A DNA stretch of 64,000 nt from Acinetobacter gerneri DSM 14967 = CIP 107464 = MTCC 9824 (GCF_000368565.1 NZ_KB849533.1:43757-107756); one strand, 5' to 3'; numbered from the stretch's first letter, positions 9,035 through 18,229 are shown. Notes: generated from the letters alone by a model not told the origin. Made by a program: numbers and translations.

Positions 9035-10333
9035 TTAGAATATGACTTTAGACCCCAAACCGATCACCAAAGCATTATCAACTTTATTGGTTGCACCCGG
9101 ATGAACAACGTATTGGACCAATGGACGTAGCATCAACCATTTTGCAGGATAATAAGAATAGTTCAATTCTAAATTGTATTCCGCACTTTCATTTAATGGT
9201 GTTTTGCTGGTGCCAACACGAGTACTATTCACATAATCTCTATAGCGATCATTCACGTGAACACGGTTTACTGCAAAACCAAGGATATCATTTGGATGGT
9301 TGTCAAACAAACCGATATATTTCAAACCAATTTGTTGAGAATTATCCACTTGAGTTGTGGTGCGATCATGGAAAGTGAAGTTACCAAAGCTATGTAAGCC
9401 ACGGCGACCTTGACCTGCTGAAGTCAATTGCTGTTCAAACGTAATCCAACCGCCATAAGAACGATCTTCACCAACTGAACCCGCTTTATGTGCAACATCA
9501 TATTGATTTTTCGCTTCATCAGCAGTGTTGTATAAAGTACCGACACGATAGCTGCCTGGTAAGTCATTGATTAAGCCTTGTTTAGGCGACCAAACCACTT
9601 CCGTTAAGATATTTACACCATCCGCATTTTTAGTGCCAAGATTCCAACCTTTTAGCTCTAAAGCATTGTCAGGGTTGTATTCAAATACACCCATTTGTGC
9701 AAATAATTCTGGATTGATTTGGTACTTAACACGCGCACCCCATTGTGAAACAGGTGTGTTATACCAGAGTTTGCCTTGCCATTTACCCATTTGCGCCGCA
9801 CAGAATGCATTGCCTTGGAAATCACAAGCCATAACGTTAAATTCTGTGCCCAATCCCATACGACCGACACGCACACCCAAACCATTTTCAAAGTTTTTAT
9901 CGATGTACAATTCACTTAAACGAGAACGTGAATTACCACGACCATAATTGGCTTGAGAATTGGCAAATTGTGGCGCAAGTGGATCTTGGATGCCACGAAG
10001 CGTTGTACTTTCACCTTGACGATCTGTGATTGCTAGACGAATCGTCGTCGCATCCCAACCTGCCAATTTTGACATGTCAAAAGTAGCCCCAACCAAAGCT
10101 TGCATCGCAAACGTTGGTGCACCTTTAGGATGATAACCACCATCTGCTAGATAAGAAGTATCGGTCGCGATATTGGCATCAAATTTAATCCCTTGCTCAG
10201 CCAGCTCAGTACGATGACCGTTCCAGTCCCCTGTCAAGGTTTGTCCGTTTAAATCAAATGCTTTCTCAGCATGTGCTTGAGACATAAAAGTTGCAACTGC
10301 AACAGATAACATCTTTAAAGTAATCTTTTTCAT
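9035..10333 (-). CDS. oprB: OprB-family carbohydrate-selective porin
   Basis: The protein has 432 residues. A signal peptide ends at SQAHA, and a 16-stranded barrel ends in a C-terminal Phe (GLGSKVIF). The LNGQTLTGDWNGHRTELAEQG opening, the RLSELYIDKNF strand and the YNTPVSQWGARVKY region are typical of OprB/carbohydrate porins, which let glucose and other sugars cross the outer membrane. It is the first gene of an operon with the PqqU-like receptor. In Acinetobacter, glucose is mainly oxidised in the periplasm by PQQ-dependent glucose dehydrogenase, so this pairing makes physiological sense. The long non-coding region upstream must hold its promoter. Confidence 0.88.
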   Translation of the reverse strand: MKKITLKMLSVAVATFMSQAHAEKAFDLNGQTLTGDWNGHRTELAEQGIKFDANIATDTSYLADGGYHPKGAPTFAMQALVGATFDMSKLAGWDATTIRLAITDRQGESTTLRGIQDPLAPQFANSQANYGRGNSRSRLSELYIDKNFENGLGVRVGRMGLGTEFNVMACDFQGNAFCAAQMGKWQGKLWYNTPVSQWGARVKYQINPELFAQMGVFEYNPDNALELKGWNLGTKNADGVNILTEVVWSPKQGLINDLPGSYRVGTLYNTADEAKNQYDVAHKAGSVGEDRSYGGWITFEQQLTSAGQGRRGLHSFGNFTFHDRTTTQVDNSQQIGLKYIGLFDNHPNDILGFAVNRVHVNDRYRDYVNSTRVGTSKTPLNESAEYNLELNYSYYPAKWLMLRPLVQYVVHPGATNKVDNALVIGLGSKVIF

Positions 10334-11110
10334 AGAAAACCTAATTCAATAAGGTGTTTGCGCTTTCATATATTTGTCATTTTTAATTAATAGAATAATC
10401 ACGATTAAAGTTTCATGAATTTTCCAATTTTAAATGACTGGCGATTCTCGTAATGGCTAAGCAAAAATACTCTAGCTATACAGATAATTAACGAGAAAAT
10501 TACATATTTTTTTACTTTTAACTACCGTTAAATTTTTATAAATAATAAAACTTTAAGTTATAAATAACATTTATTATTGATAAATATTTATTTACTGAAA
10601 AAGATTTTATAATTTATTCCATATTTAACAGATAAATACTCACAATCATATAAATTAATGCAATAGACTCTGTGAAAAATCGTTCAATTTTTATCAAATT
10701 TTCCAAATAAAATTCGCTACTTTTCACTTAATACAAGCGTTTAAAAGCCTATTTATCAATCATATTTATCTAAGCTTCGATTAAAATCCATCCGCTAAAT
10801 CTCTAGCTCTATTTAAATCTTACTCAGCATTGTTTTCCTTATGACGTCCTATCACATGATCTTATTTTCCTTTTGCCAAATCCTTCCTTGTTTAGCTGAT
10901 TCTCATTTTTTAACACAGGATAAATTTTTTATATAAACAATATATACCAAATAATGAATCATTGTTCATTATTTTATTTTAGATTATTTCGTGCAATATT
11001 TCTAAACATCGTTATTTTAATTAACTTTACTTTTCACATAAACTTTATAGATATGTTGTTCTTGCTTACAATGTATTGTTGATTATTTTTTATAGACTTC
11101 AGAGATTTTT
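10334..11110. other. Long divergent intergenic region (777 bases)
   Basis: This is very AT-rich and carries no credible open frame. It separates divergent oprB and mutM and should contain both promoters. The one clear structure is a perfect inverted repeat, AATAATGAA / TTCATTATT with a six-base spacer, at 10950-10973. I saw no confident sigma-70 boxes. Confidence 0.5.
10950..10973. promoter_or_regulatory. Perfect 9-bp inverted repeat, candidate operator
   Basis: AATAATGAA (10950-10958) and TTCATTATT (10965-10973) form a 24-base palindromic site in the oprB/mutM divergent region. It lies about 140 bases before mutM and more than 600 before oprB. No gene ends here, so a terminator is unlikely. 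A dimeric repressor site is the natural guess, but no regulator is identified. Confidence 0.35.
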
Positions 11111-11992
11111 ATGCCTGAGTTACCCGAAGTTGAAACCACAAAAACCAGCCTATTACCCCTGCTCAATCAAAAGGTCATCTCGGTTCAAGTCAGAGAATCT
11201 CGCTTACGTTGGCCTATACCCGAAAATATCACCCAATTACAAGGGCAAAAATTACTCAATTTAACCCGTCGCTCAAAATATATTTTGGCTGAATTTGAGA
11301 GCGCTACCATGCTTTGGCATTTAGGAATGTCCGGAAGTTTCAGACTTTGTGATCACAATACCGAACTGCGCAAACATGATCACTTGATTATCCAGTTTGA
11401 AGATGCTGAACTTCGTTATCATGATCCACGGCGTTTTGGCTGTATCTTATGGCTCGATGACGCAAATCAAACCAAACTGATTGATACGCTTGGACCTGAG
11501 CCTTTGAGCGATGAATTTAATGCCATTTATTTGGCTGATAAACTTAAAAATAAACAGGTCGGTACAAAAGTCGCGATTATGGATAATCACATTGTGGTTG
11601 GTGTCGGCAATATTTATGCAACGGAAAGTTTGTTTAATCTCGGCATCCACCCTGCTCAGCCTGCTTCATCTTTGAGTTTTGAACAGGTAGAACAATTGGT
11701 CATCGAGATTAAACGGATTCTAAAAATTGCAATTGATCTTGGTGGTTCAACCCTGCGTGATTATAGTAATGCAATGGGTGAAAATGGTTATTTCCAACAA
11801 ACGCTCTTGGCTTATGGTCGTGCTGGTGAAATGTGCGTGAACTGTGAAACCACACTTGAAAATATCAAGCTTGGACAGCGAGCAAGTGTATTTTGCCCGC
11901 AATGCCAAGCCCTCAAACGTGTAAAAAATGAAGTCAAAATACCGAAAAAGACAGCTACTCGCACAATTAGCAAATCAGGGGCTAAAAAATGA
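11111..11992 (+). CDS. mutM: Formamidopyrimidine-DNA glycosylase (Fpg)
   Basis: The protein has 293 residues. It opens MPELPEVETTKTSLLP: the proline after Met is the catalytic nucleophile and Glu the acid of Fpg. RRSKYIL contains the conserved lysine. The helix-two-turn-helix segment VGVGNIYATESLF and a C-terminal zinc finger (CVNC then CPQC) follow. The enzyme removes 8-oxoguanine and other oxidised purines and nicks the strand by beta/delta elimination. A basic tail of about 30 residues after the zinc finger is longer than in E. coli MutM (269 residues). The stop overlaps the ATG of ppiC by four bases (ATGA), so the two genes are translationally coupled. Confidence 0.96.
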   Translation: MPELPEVETTKTSLLPLLNQKVISVQVRESRLRWPIPENITQLQGQKLLNLTRRSKYILAEFESATMLWHLGMSGSFRLCDHNTELRKHDHLIIQFEDAELRYHDPRRFGCILWLDDANQTKLIDTLGPEPLSDEFNAIYLADKLKNKQVGTKVAIMDNHIVVGVGNIYATESLFNLGIHPAQPASSLSFEQVEQLVIEIKRILKIAIDLGGSTLRDYSNAMGENGYFQQTLLAYGRAGEMCVNCETTLENIKLGQRASVFCPQCQALKRVKNEVKIPKKTATRTISKSGAKK

Positions 11993-12273
11993 AAACTGCA
12001 ATCGTTCGACATATTTTAGTCAAAGACAAAGCCTTGGCTGAACAGCTTAAACAAAAAATCCAATCTGGTGCTGATTTCAATAAAATTGCCAAGCAATACT
12101 CGACGTGTAACTCCGCTAAGCGTGGTGGAGAACTAGGTGAAGTAAAGAAAGGACAACTGGTTCCTGTGATTGATAAATTGGTTTTTTCAGGCGCTGAAAA
12201 AGTACTGCATGGACCGATTAAAAGTCAGTTTGGTTTTCATTTACTCGAAATCAAATTCCGTATGGATTTTTAA
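11989..12273 (+). CDS. ppiC: Parvulin-type peptidyl-prolyl cis-trans isomerase
   Basis: The protein has 94 residues and is a single stand-alone rotamase domain, the same length class as E. coli PpiC. AIVRHILVKDKA, YSTCNSAKRGGELGEV and SQFGFHLLEIK are the parvulin signatures, including the conserved His near the N terminus and the Cys/Ser and His-Leu positions of the active site. There is no signal peptide, so it is cytoplasmic. It begins with an ATGA overlap with mutM and ends just before a small convergent hairpin. Confidence 0.92.
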   Translation: MKTAIVRHILVKDKALAEQLKQKIQSGADFNKIAKQYSTCNSAKRGGELGEVKKGQLVPVIDKLVFSGAEKVLHGPIKSQFGFHLLEIKFRMDF

Positions 12274-12281
12274 ATGGCATT

Positions 12282-12298
12282 CCCCACAAATCATGGGG
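12282..12298. terminator. Possible weak bidirectional terminator
   Basis: A small CCCCA / TGGGG hairpin with loop CAAATCA lies between convergent ppiC and the lipoprotein gene and overlaps the lipoprotein stop codon. The T tract after it is interrupted, so it is only a weak candidate. Confidence 0.3.
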
Positions 12299-12890
12299 AT
12301 TTGTTTTCGAAGTTCGCCACAAAATCTGCATATTGATTGATATGTGTTCTAAAAGCTTCGGCACGGGTGGTGAAGTAAAATATTTCCGATCCACTTCGTA
12401 CGATTTTTTCTGGAGACTTACCATTACAGTAACCACCCATTGAATCAACTGCCGCTTGCAAAGTGGTAAAATGCTGTGCCGCTTTATTTTCATCATCAAA
12501 ACTGAACACCAATAAAACAAAATCTGGATAAGTATTTTTCCCTATTGGCTTTGAACTTTTCGCTAAATATGAACGAATTCCATCCCCTTTCACATAAATA
12601 ATCTTATTCTTTACGCAATCTGCTTCCGACCATGAGCGACCATGTTCTTTTTCTACGATTTGAAAATGGTCCAAGGCAAGTTTATTTTCTAAGGCTGTAA
12701 AAAGTGCTGTATTGGCAGGCACATTTTGCACAGCAATCGTTTCGTAAGTGGTTTGTTTATTTGGCAATTCAAATACATCATGCATTTTTGCATTTTGATG
12801 CTCAGCTTTATTTTTTTCTTGTTGATGCTGAGGCTCACTGCATCCAACCATCCCGACTAGGCAAGCTAAAACTAAAAAAGATTTATTCAA
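12291..12890 (-). CDS. Putative lipoprotein, paralogue of the 13363-13998 product
   Basis: The protein has 199 residues. A lipoprotein signal (MNKSFLVLACLVGMVGC) precedes a Gln/Lys-rich linker and a globular domain. The domain shares, in order, an Asp-Cys pair (ADCVKNKIIYVKGDG), YPDFVLLVFSF, and CNGKSP with the lipoprotein encoded 1 kb upstream. The two are therefore paralogues of one family that I do not recognise. Two conserved cysteines may form a disulfide. A TTG start at 12890 is preferred because GGAG lies six bases upstream. The ATG at 12908 has no ribosome-binding site and would lengthen the signal peptide. Location in the cell envelope is inferred; function unknown. Confidence 0.65.
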   Translation of the reverse strand: MNKSFLVLACLVGMVGCSEPQHQQEKNKAEHQNAKMHDVFELPNKQTTYETIAVQNVPANTALFTALENKLALDHFQIVEKEHGRSWSEADCVKNKIIYVKGDGIRSYLAKSSKPIGKNTYPDFVLLVFSFDDENKAAQHFTTLQAAVDSMGGYCNGKSPEKIVRSGSEIFYFTTRAEAFRTHINQYADFVANFENKSP

Positions 12891-12938
12891 AATTACTCCA
12901 TTTTTCATTTGATTTTAGTGAATTTCCCAATAGACATA

Positions 12939-13265
12939 TTAGCTCTTCATCACATATACCCAAGCATGCTGAATCTCACCCGACTCTAAATATCCTACAA
13001 CCTGTACTCGCTCGTATTGAAAACCTTCAAACTCATCCAACCTTTGCCAATGATCTTGGAGCTGATCTGAAATGAGAAAATAACCCTTTACTTTAGGATC
13101 TTCGGGGTTAAGTACAATTGCTGGCAAACCCAAATCAGGTCCCCAATCCAAGGTATGCACCACACCATTTACATAACCTTTTTGCCAAGTTCCGAGGATC
13201 GGCGCAACAATATGGTGGTTTTCACGATCAGGGCATAATGTGCCATAAGTAAATAGACAATCCAC
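12939..13265 (-). CDS. Gamma-glutamylcyclotransferase-like (AIG2/GGCT fold) protein
   Basis: The protein has 108 residues. CLFTYGTLCPDRENH is the YGTL substrate-binding loop of the family. DEFEGFQYERV holds the conserved glutamate that acts as general acid/base in GGCTs, and AWVYV closes the beta barrel. Members release 5-oxoproline from gamma-glutamyl amines or amino acids; the exact substrate is unknown. A GTG start at 13265 is chosen because GAGAAG lies just upstream and family proteins begin close to the YGTL motif. A TTG at 13277 lacks a site. It sits between two paralogous lipoprotein genes on the same strand. Confidence 0.78.
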   Translation of the reverse strand: MDCLFTYGTLCPDRENHHIVAPILGTWQKGYVNGVVHTLDWGPDLGLPAIVLNPEDPKVKGYFLISDQLQDHWQRLDEFEGFQYERVQVVGYLESGEIQHAWVYVMKS

Positions 13266-13362
13266 TGGACTTCTCAAAAGATAAAAATATGCTCTCTAAC
13301 GTTTTTAATGTAAATCAGCAAAATTGTCCAGAAATTACAGGCGATAAACACTAATCATATCG

Positions 13363-13998
13363 CTAATTTGAGTTAGGTTTCGCGCCTGTATTTACTTTAT
13401 AGTTTTCAACCAAATCAGAATATTGCTGTATAAATACCGTATATTCTGGCTTAGGTGTAGTGAAATAATAGATCTCATTTCCATTGACCACAGCCATATT
13501 CGGTGATTTGCCATTACAAGCATTGCCACCAGAAAGTAATGCATCATTTAAAGTTTTATAGTTATTTTTAGCATCTTGTTCATTTGAAAATTCAAATACT
13601 AACAGCATAAATTCTGGATACTTATTTGGATGATCTGGCAAGGCAACCGTTCTCGTCACTGTATAGCGACGCATTCCCTCACCCTCAACTTGAATGATAC
13701 GATTGCGATCACAGTCATTCAAAGTCCAAGTGTGGATGTCATCTTCAGACTCTAAAATAAAATTGGATGCTTGTAAGTTTCGATCAAGCTCTTCAATGAG
13801 TTGTTGATTATCAGGCATATCCTGAGTTTGCATTTTTAAATATTGAGTTTTTTCATTTGGCATTTGATCCGCTGACAAATAGCTTTCCTGATATCTTTGC
13901 GGAACATCTTTTTTTTGCTGTTGATCTTTGCTGCCTTGATCTGGATTTGAACATGCTTGAATCAAAACTGCCATCAAAATGATGCTCATTTTTTTCAT
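13363..13998 (-). CDS. Putative lipoprotein, paralogue of the 12291-12890 product
   Basis: The protein has 211 residues. The lipoprotein signal MKKMSIILMAVLIQAC ends in the lipid-attachment Cys16. A polar, Gln/Lys-rich linker follows, then a globular domain with NDCDRNRIIQVEGEGMRRY, YPEFMLLVFEF, CNGKSPN and EIYYFTTPKPEY. Each of these blocks has a counterpart at the same relative place in the lipoprotein encoded downstream. The pair probably arose by duplication, with the GGCT-like gene now between them. The family and function are not recognised. It lies 105 bases downstream of the mscL stop, beyond a terminator. Confidence 0.65.
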   Translation of the reverse strand: MKKMSIILMAVLIQACSNPDQGSKDQQQKKDVPQRYQESYLSADQMPNEKTQYLKMQTQDMPDNQQLIEELDRNLQASNFILESEDDIHTWTLNDCDRNRIIQVEGEGMRRYTVTRTVALPDHPNKYPEFMLLVFEFSNEQDAKNNYKTLNDALLSGGNACNGKSPNMAVVNGNEIYYFTTPKPEYTVFIQQYSDLVENYKVNTGAKPNSN

Positions 13999-14061
13999 AT
14001 TCCAATCCCTTATTCTATTTCAAATAAACTCATTCATTTTAAATGATTTTTACAGAAAATA

Positions 14062-14086
14062 AAAACGGCACATCATGTGCCGTTTA
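14062..14086 (-). terminator. Terminator after mscL
   Basis: A perfect nine-base stem (AAACGGCAC with GTGCCGTTT) with loop ATCAT sits 18 bases past the mscL stop. On the minus strand it is followed by GTTTTTATTTT. It could also work on the plus strand. Confidence 0.85.
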
Positions 14087-14103
14087 AAAACATCATTACG
14101 TTT

Positions 14104-14535
14104 TTATGCTTGTGGGCGACGTTTTAATTCATCACGGATTTCACGTAAAAGTTCAATATCTTCTGGTGTAGCAGCAGGTGCAGCTTCAGCAGGTTTACGT
14201 ACACGGTTAATCATTTTAACCATCAAGAATACAACCCATGCCAAAATAAGGAAGTTCAAGAAGATTGTAATAAAGTTACCGTAAGTTAAAACGTTAACTC
14301 CAGCTTTTTGCAACGCATCCAATGATTGTAGATTATCAGGGTTCTTGCCTAGTACGAAAAATTTTTGGGTAAAATCAACACCGCCACCTGTGATTACAGT
14401 AATCAACGGCATGATAATATCTTTTACTAATGAATCAATAATTTTACCAAATGCACCACCGATGATTACACCGATCGCCATGTCCATCATATTGCCTTTG
14501 ACAGCGAATTCTTTAAACTCTTGAATAATGCTCAT
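14104..14535 (-). CDS. mscL: Large-conductance mechanosensitive channel MscL
   Basis: The protein has 143 residues and is complete. The N-terminal amphipathic helix [15 protein letters not shown] leads into TM1 ([21 protein letters not shown]). The periplasmic loop contains [12 protein letters not shown]2 is [18 protein letters not shown], and the C-terminal bundle helix is [13 protein letters not shown]. MscL is a homopentameric inner-membrane pore that opens under membrane tension to release solutes after osmotic downshock. It is monocistronic, with its own terminator. Confidence 0.97.
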   Translation of the reverse strand: MSIIQEFKEFAVKGNMMDMAIGVIIGGAFGKIIDSLVKDIIMPLITVITGGGVDFTQKFFVLGKNPDNLQSLDALQKAGVNVLTYGNFITIFLNFLILAWVVFLMVKMINRVRKPAEAAPAATPEDIELLREIRDELKRRPQA

Positions 14536-14654
14536 ATAAGCTCCAGTTAGATCATATTTATTTTTTGTGTGACGAAGTATACATTTTTCGTATATTCATT
14601 TCTGACTAATTTACGCTCTTTTATAATTTTTCCTATATATTTTTGTTACTTTTA

Positions 14655-14690
14655 TAAAAAAACCGCAATTTGTTTACAAATTGCGGTTAA
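14655..14690 (-). terminator. Terminator after typA
   Basis: A stem of about eleven bases (AACCGCAATTT with AAATTGCGGTT) lies 45 bases beyond the typA stop. On the minus strand it is followed by seven T. Confidence 0.85.
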
Positions 14691-14733
14691 TTTATTAACT
14701 AAATCTAAAAATAGAATTAATTAATGTAGAAAC

Positions 14734-16572
14734 TTACATACCACGTGAAGCACGTTTACGTTCGTTTTCAGTTAAATAACGCTTACGGATACGAATTGAT
14801 TTAGGTGTTACTTCTACCAATTCATCATCTTCGATAAATTCAAGCGCTTGTTCTAGAGTATATTCGATAGCAGGAACAAGTGTTAATGCATCATCAGTAC
14901 CAGATGCACGAACGTTTGTTAATTGTTTTGCTTTAGTTGGGTTAACAACCATATCGTCTGAACGAGAGTTAATACCTACGATCATACCTTCATACACTTC
15001 TAACTGTGGACGGGCAAATAGACGACCACGATCTTGGAGTGTAAATAAAGCGTAGCCCAAGCACACGCCTTGAACCATAGAAATCAATACACCATTTTGA
15101 CGTTTTGCTACAGTACCTTGTTTTGCAGGACCGTAATGTGCAAAGCTTGATGTCATGATCCCTGTACCTGAAGTCATAGTCATGAATTCAGAACGGAAAC
15201 CAATCAAACCGCGTGAAGGTACAGTTGCTTCAATACGGATACGGCCTTTACCGTCAACTTCCATATTGGTCATTTCGCCTTTACGATGACCCATTTGTTC
15301 CATTACAGAACCTTGGTGCTGTTCTTCAACGTCAAAAGTCACGTTTTCGTACGGTTCTTGCATTTGACCGTCGATTTCTTTCATGATGACTTGTGGACGA
15401 GAAACACCCATCTCAAAGCCTTCACGACGCATCGTTTCGATCAATACAGAAAGGTGAAGTTCACCACGACCTGATACTTTGAAACGGTCTGGACTGTCAG
15501 TATCTTCTACACGTAATGCAACGTTATGAATCAACTCACGATCAAGACGTTCACGGATATTACGTGAAGTTACAAATTTACCTTCTTTACCAGCAAACGG
15601 TGAGTTGTTTACTTGGAAAGTCATCGAAACTGTAGGTTCATCTACAGACAATGGCGGTAAAGCTTCAACAGTTTTAGGATCACAGATTGTGTCAGAGATA
15701 TTTAAAGCATCAATACCTGTGATACATACGATATCACCTGCCGCAGCTTCATCAACATCAATACGCTCTAAACCGTGGTAACCCATGATTTTCAAGATAC
15801 GACCGTTACGTGTATTGCCTTCTTTGTCAATTACAGTAACAGGAGTATTGGTTTTTACTGAACCACGTTGAATACGACCAACACCGATTACACCTACGAA
15901 ACTATTATAGTCAAGAGATGAAATTTGCATTTGGAATGGACCATCAACATCTACTGCTGGTGGTTCAACGATGTCTACAATTGTTTCAAACAATGGAGTC
16001 ATGTCTGCAGCTAATTCTTCAGGAGCAGGACCTGCTACACCACGAAGACCAGAAGCATAAACGATTGGGAAATCCAATTGTTCATCAGTTGCACCTAAGT
16101 TATCGAACAAATCGAATACTTGGTCGATAACCCAGTCTGGACGAGCACTTGGTTTATCTACTTTGTTGATGATTACGATTGGTTTCAAACCACGAGCAAA
16201 CGCTTTTTGTGTTACGAAGCGAGTTTGTGGCATTGGACCTTCTTGTGAATCGACAAGAAGAAGTACGCAGTCAACCATTGACATTACACGTTCAACTTCA
16301 CCACCGAAGTCAGCATGTCCCGGGGTGTCCACGATATTGATACGGTAAGTTGTATCAGTACGTTTATCTAACCAAGTGATTGCTGTGTTTTTCGCAAGAA
16401 TGGTAATACCACGTTCACTTTCGAGCGCATTCGAGTCCATGACACGTTCGATTTCGCCCGCGCGATCACCGAGTGCACCTGATTGTTGTAAAAGTTTATC
16501 GACAAGAGTTGTTTTACCGTGGTCAACGTGCGCAATGATTGCGATGTTGCGGAGATTCTTAATATCTGACAT
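14734..16572 (-). CDS. typA: Ribosome-associated translational GTPase TypA/BipA
   Basis: The protein has 612 residues. The GTPase domain carries G1 AHVDHGKTTL, G3 DTPGHADFGGEV and G4 NKVDKPSARP. EF-Tu-like domain II, two alpha/beta domains related to EF-G III and V, and a BipA-specific C-terminal domain follow. Domain order and length match the family. BipA binds 70S ribosomes and helps assemble the large subunit, particularly at low temperature and under stress. The gene is divergent from the NCS2 permease and monocistronic. The start ATG at 16572 begins with the canonical MSDIKNLRNIAI. Confidence 0.97.
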   Translation of the reverse strand: MSDIKNLRNIAIIAHVDHGKTTLVDKLLQQSGALGDRAGEIERVMDSNALESERGITILAKNTAITWLDKRTDTTYRINIVDTPGHADFGGEVERVMSMVDCVLLLVDSQEGPMPQTRFVTQKAFARGLKPIVIINKVDKPSARPDWVIDQVFDLFDNLGATDEQLDFPIVYASGLRGVAGPAPEELAADMTPLFETIVDIVEPPAVDVDGPFQMQISSLDYNSFVGVIGVGRIQRGSVKTNTPVTVIDKEGNTRNGRILKIMGYHGLERIDVDEAAAGDIVCITGIDALNISDTICDPKTVEALPPLSVDEPTVSMTFQVNNSPFAGKEGKFVTSRNIRERLDRELIHNVALRVEDTDSPDRFKVSGRGELHLSVLIETMRREGFEMGVSRPQVIMKEIDGQMQEPYENVTFDVEEQHQGSVMEQMGHRKGEMTNMEVDGKGRIRIEATVPSRGLIGFRSEFMTMTSGTGIMTSSFAHYGPAKQGTVAKRQNGVLISMVQGVCLGYALFTLQDRGRLFARPQLEVYEGMIVGINSRSDDMVVNPTKAKQLTNVRASGTDDALTLVPAIEYTLEQALEFIEDDELVEVTPKSIRIRKRYLTENERKRASRGM

Positions 16573-16745
16573 GTAAATTCGATACGCCTAAAATTTGAGG
16601 GCAAATTATACAAAAAAATACTACCTTTTAGTAGTGACATTTTATTGACAGTTACAAGTTTTTTTGATGAATAGCATGTTTTTCGTTTTGTAAAGTAGTG
16701 TAACTCGATTAGAATAGCTGCATCTTGCTGCTGTATATCCCCCTC

Positions 16746-18116
16746 ATGTCCAATTCAAACACCTCTCCTGATCAATCAAAATCGATCGATCTTGTCTATG
16801 GTTTAAACGATAAACCAAAACCATTCATCGCTTTTTTTGCTGCATTGCAACATTTATTGGCGATTATTGTCCCAATTGTGACTCCTGGTCTTTTGATCTG
16901 TTTGGCACTCGGTGTGTCAAAACAAGATACCAATATGATTTTATCAATGTCATTGGTGATCTCAGGTGTAGCAACTTTTCTACAATGTAAAAAAGTTGGT
17001 CCGTTTGGTGCAGGTTTATTAATCGTTCAAGGAACGAGTTTTAACTTTATTGGTCCTATGATCGGGATCGGTAGCGCCATGGTTGCTCAAGGTGTCCCTG
17101 TTAAAGATGTCATGGCTGCGATATTTGGTGTAGTCATTGCAGGTTCATTTATTGAAATGGGCGTGTCACGCATCCTACCATGGGTGAAAAAACTGATTAC
17201 CCCGCTTGTCACTGGGATCGTGGTGTTATTGATTGGTTTAACGCTAATCAAAGAAGGTCTGGTCAGTATGGGTGGTGGCTATGAAGCCATGAAAAATAAT
17301 ACCTTTGCGAGTACGGATAACTTGATTATGTCTTGTACTGTTCTTGCGATTATTATTTTACTGAACCGTATTCGCATCGTTTGGGTTAAAAGCTCTGCAA
17401 TTTTGATTGCGCTTGTCATCGGTTATATCTTGGCAGGCTTCATGGGCTATCTCAACTTTGCTGGACTTAAAGAAGCACCGCTTATTCAAATTCCTACACC
17501 GATGCATTTTGGAATTAGCTTTTCTTGGAGCTTGTTTATTCCAATGGCATTTATCTATCTTGTGACTTCTTTGGAAGCCATTGGTGATGTCACTGCCACT
17601 TCTAAAATTTCCAATGAACCTGTCGATGGTCCAGTTTGGATGCAACGTATTAAAGGTGGTGTATTGGTAAATGGTGCAAACTCTTTCTTGGCAGGTATTT
17701 TCAATACTTTCCCAAGTTCAGTATTTGCACAAAACAATGGTGTCATCCAATTGACAGGTGTTGCGAGCCGTTATGTTGGTATCTGGATCGCTGTCATGTT
17801 GGTCATTCTTGGTCTATTCCCTGCTGTAGCGGGTGTTATCCAAGCTGTACCTCAAGCCGTTCTTGGTGGTGCTGTGATGGTGATGTTTGGTGCTGTGGCT
17901 GCTTCAGGTATCAATATTTTGTCAGGTATCCAACTTGATCGCCGCGCATTATTGATCATTGCTATTTCTTTGGCACTCGGTTTAGGTGTTGCGCAAGTTC
18001 CACAAATTTTAGAACATTTACCAGAATTACCTCGCAATATCTTTAGTTCAGGTGTTGCTACTGGTGGTATTGCAGCTTTGATTTTAAATCTGCTTTTGCC
18101 TGAAGTTAAAAAGTAA
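16746..18116 (+). CDS. NCS2-family xanthine/uracil permease (XanP/XanQ-like)
   Basis: The protein has 456 residues and about 14 transmembrane segments. Typical NCS2 sequences are visible: FAALQHLLAIIVPIVTPGLL in TM1, the LIVQGTSFNFIGP segment in TM3, TSLEAIGDVTATSKIS in TM8 with the substrate-binding Glu, and FPSSVFAQNNGVIQLTGVASR in TM10. Proteins of this subgroup are proton symporters for purine bases such as xanthine. The GTSFNF and SLEAIGDVTATS segments favour XanP/XanQ-like over UraA, but the exact base is inferred. An ATG at 16746 is used rather than the upstream in-frame TTG at 16725. Neither has a strong ribosome-binding site. Confidence 0.85.
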   Translation: MSNSNTSPDQSKSIDLVYGLNDKPKPFIAFFAALQHLLAIIVPIVTPGLLICLALGVSKQDTNMILSMSLVISGVATFLQCKKVGPFGAGLLIVQGTSFNFIGPMIGIGSAMVAQGVPVKDVMAAIFGVVIAGSFIEMGVSRILPWVKKLITPLVTGIVVLLIGLTLIKEGLVSMGGGYEAMKNNTFASTDNLIMSCTVLAIIILLNRIRIVWVKSSAILIALVIGYILAGFMGYLNFAGLKEAPLIQIPTPMHFGISFSWSLFIPMAFIYLVTSLEAIGDVTATSKISNEPVDGPVWMQRIKGGVLVNGANSFLAGIFNTFPSSVFAQNNGVIQLTGVASRYVGIWIAVMLVILGLFPAVAGVIQAVPQAVLGGAVMVMFGAVAASGINILSGIQLDRRALLIIAISLALGLGVAQVPQILEHLPELPRNIFSSGVATGGIAALILNLLLPEVKK

Positions 18117-18194
18117 GACCGACTCTGCTCTGTCTTATTTTCCAATATAAAAATTTGTATGTTTTATCATTTTTAGATTTTTTCTTTATAATTC

Positions 18195-18229
18195 CAAAGC
18201 TCCCTTTGATCAGGGAGCTTTGCTTTGTA
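18195..18229 (+). terminator. Terminator after the NCS2 permease gene
   Basis: A perfect eleven-base stem (CAAAGCTCCCT with AGGGAGCTTTG) with loop TTGATC stands 78 bases past the permease stop, followed by a short interrupted T stretch. Confidence 0.75.
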
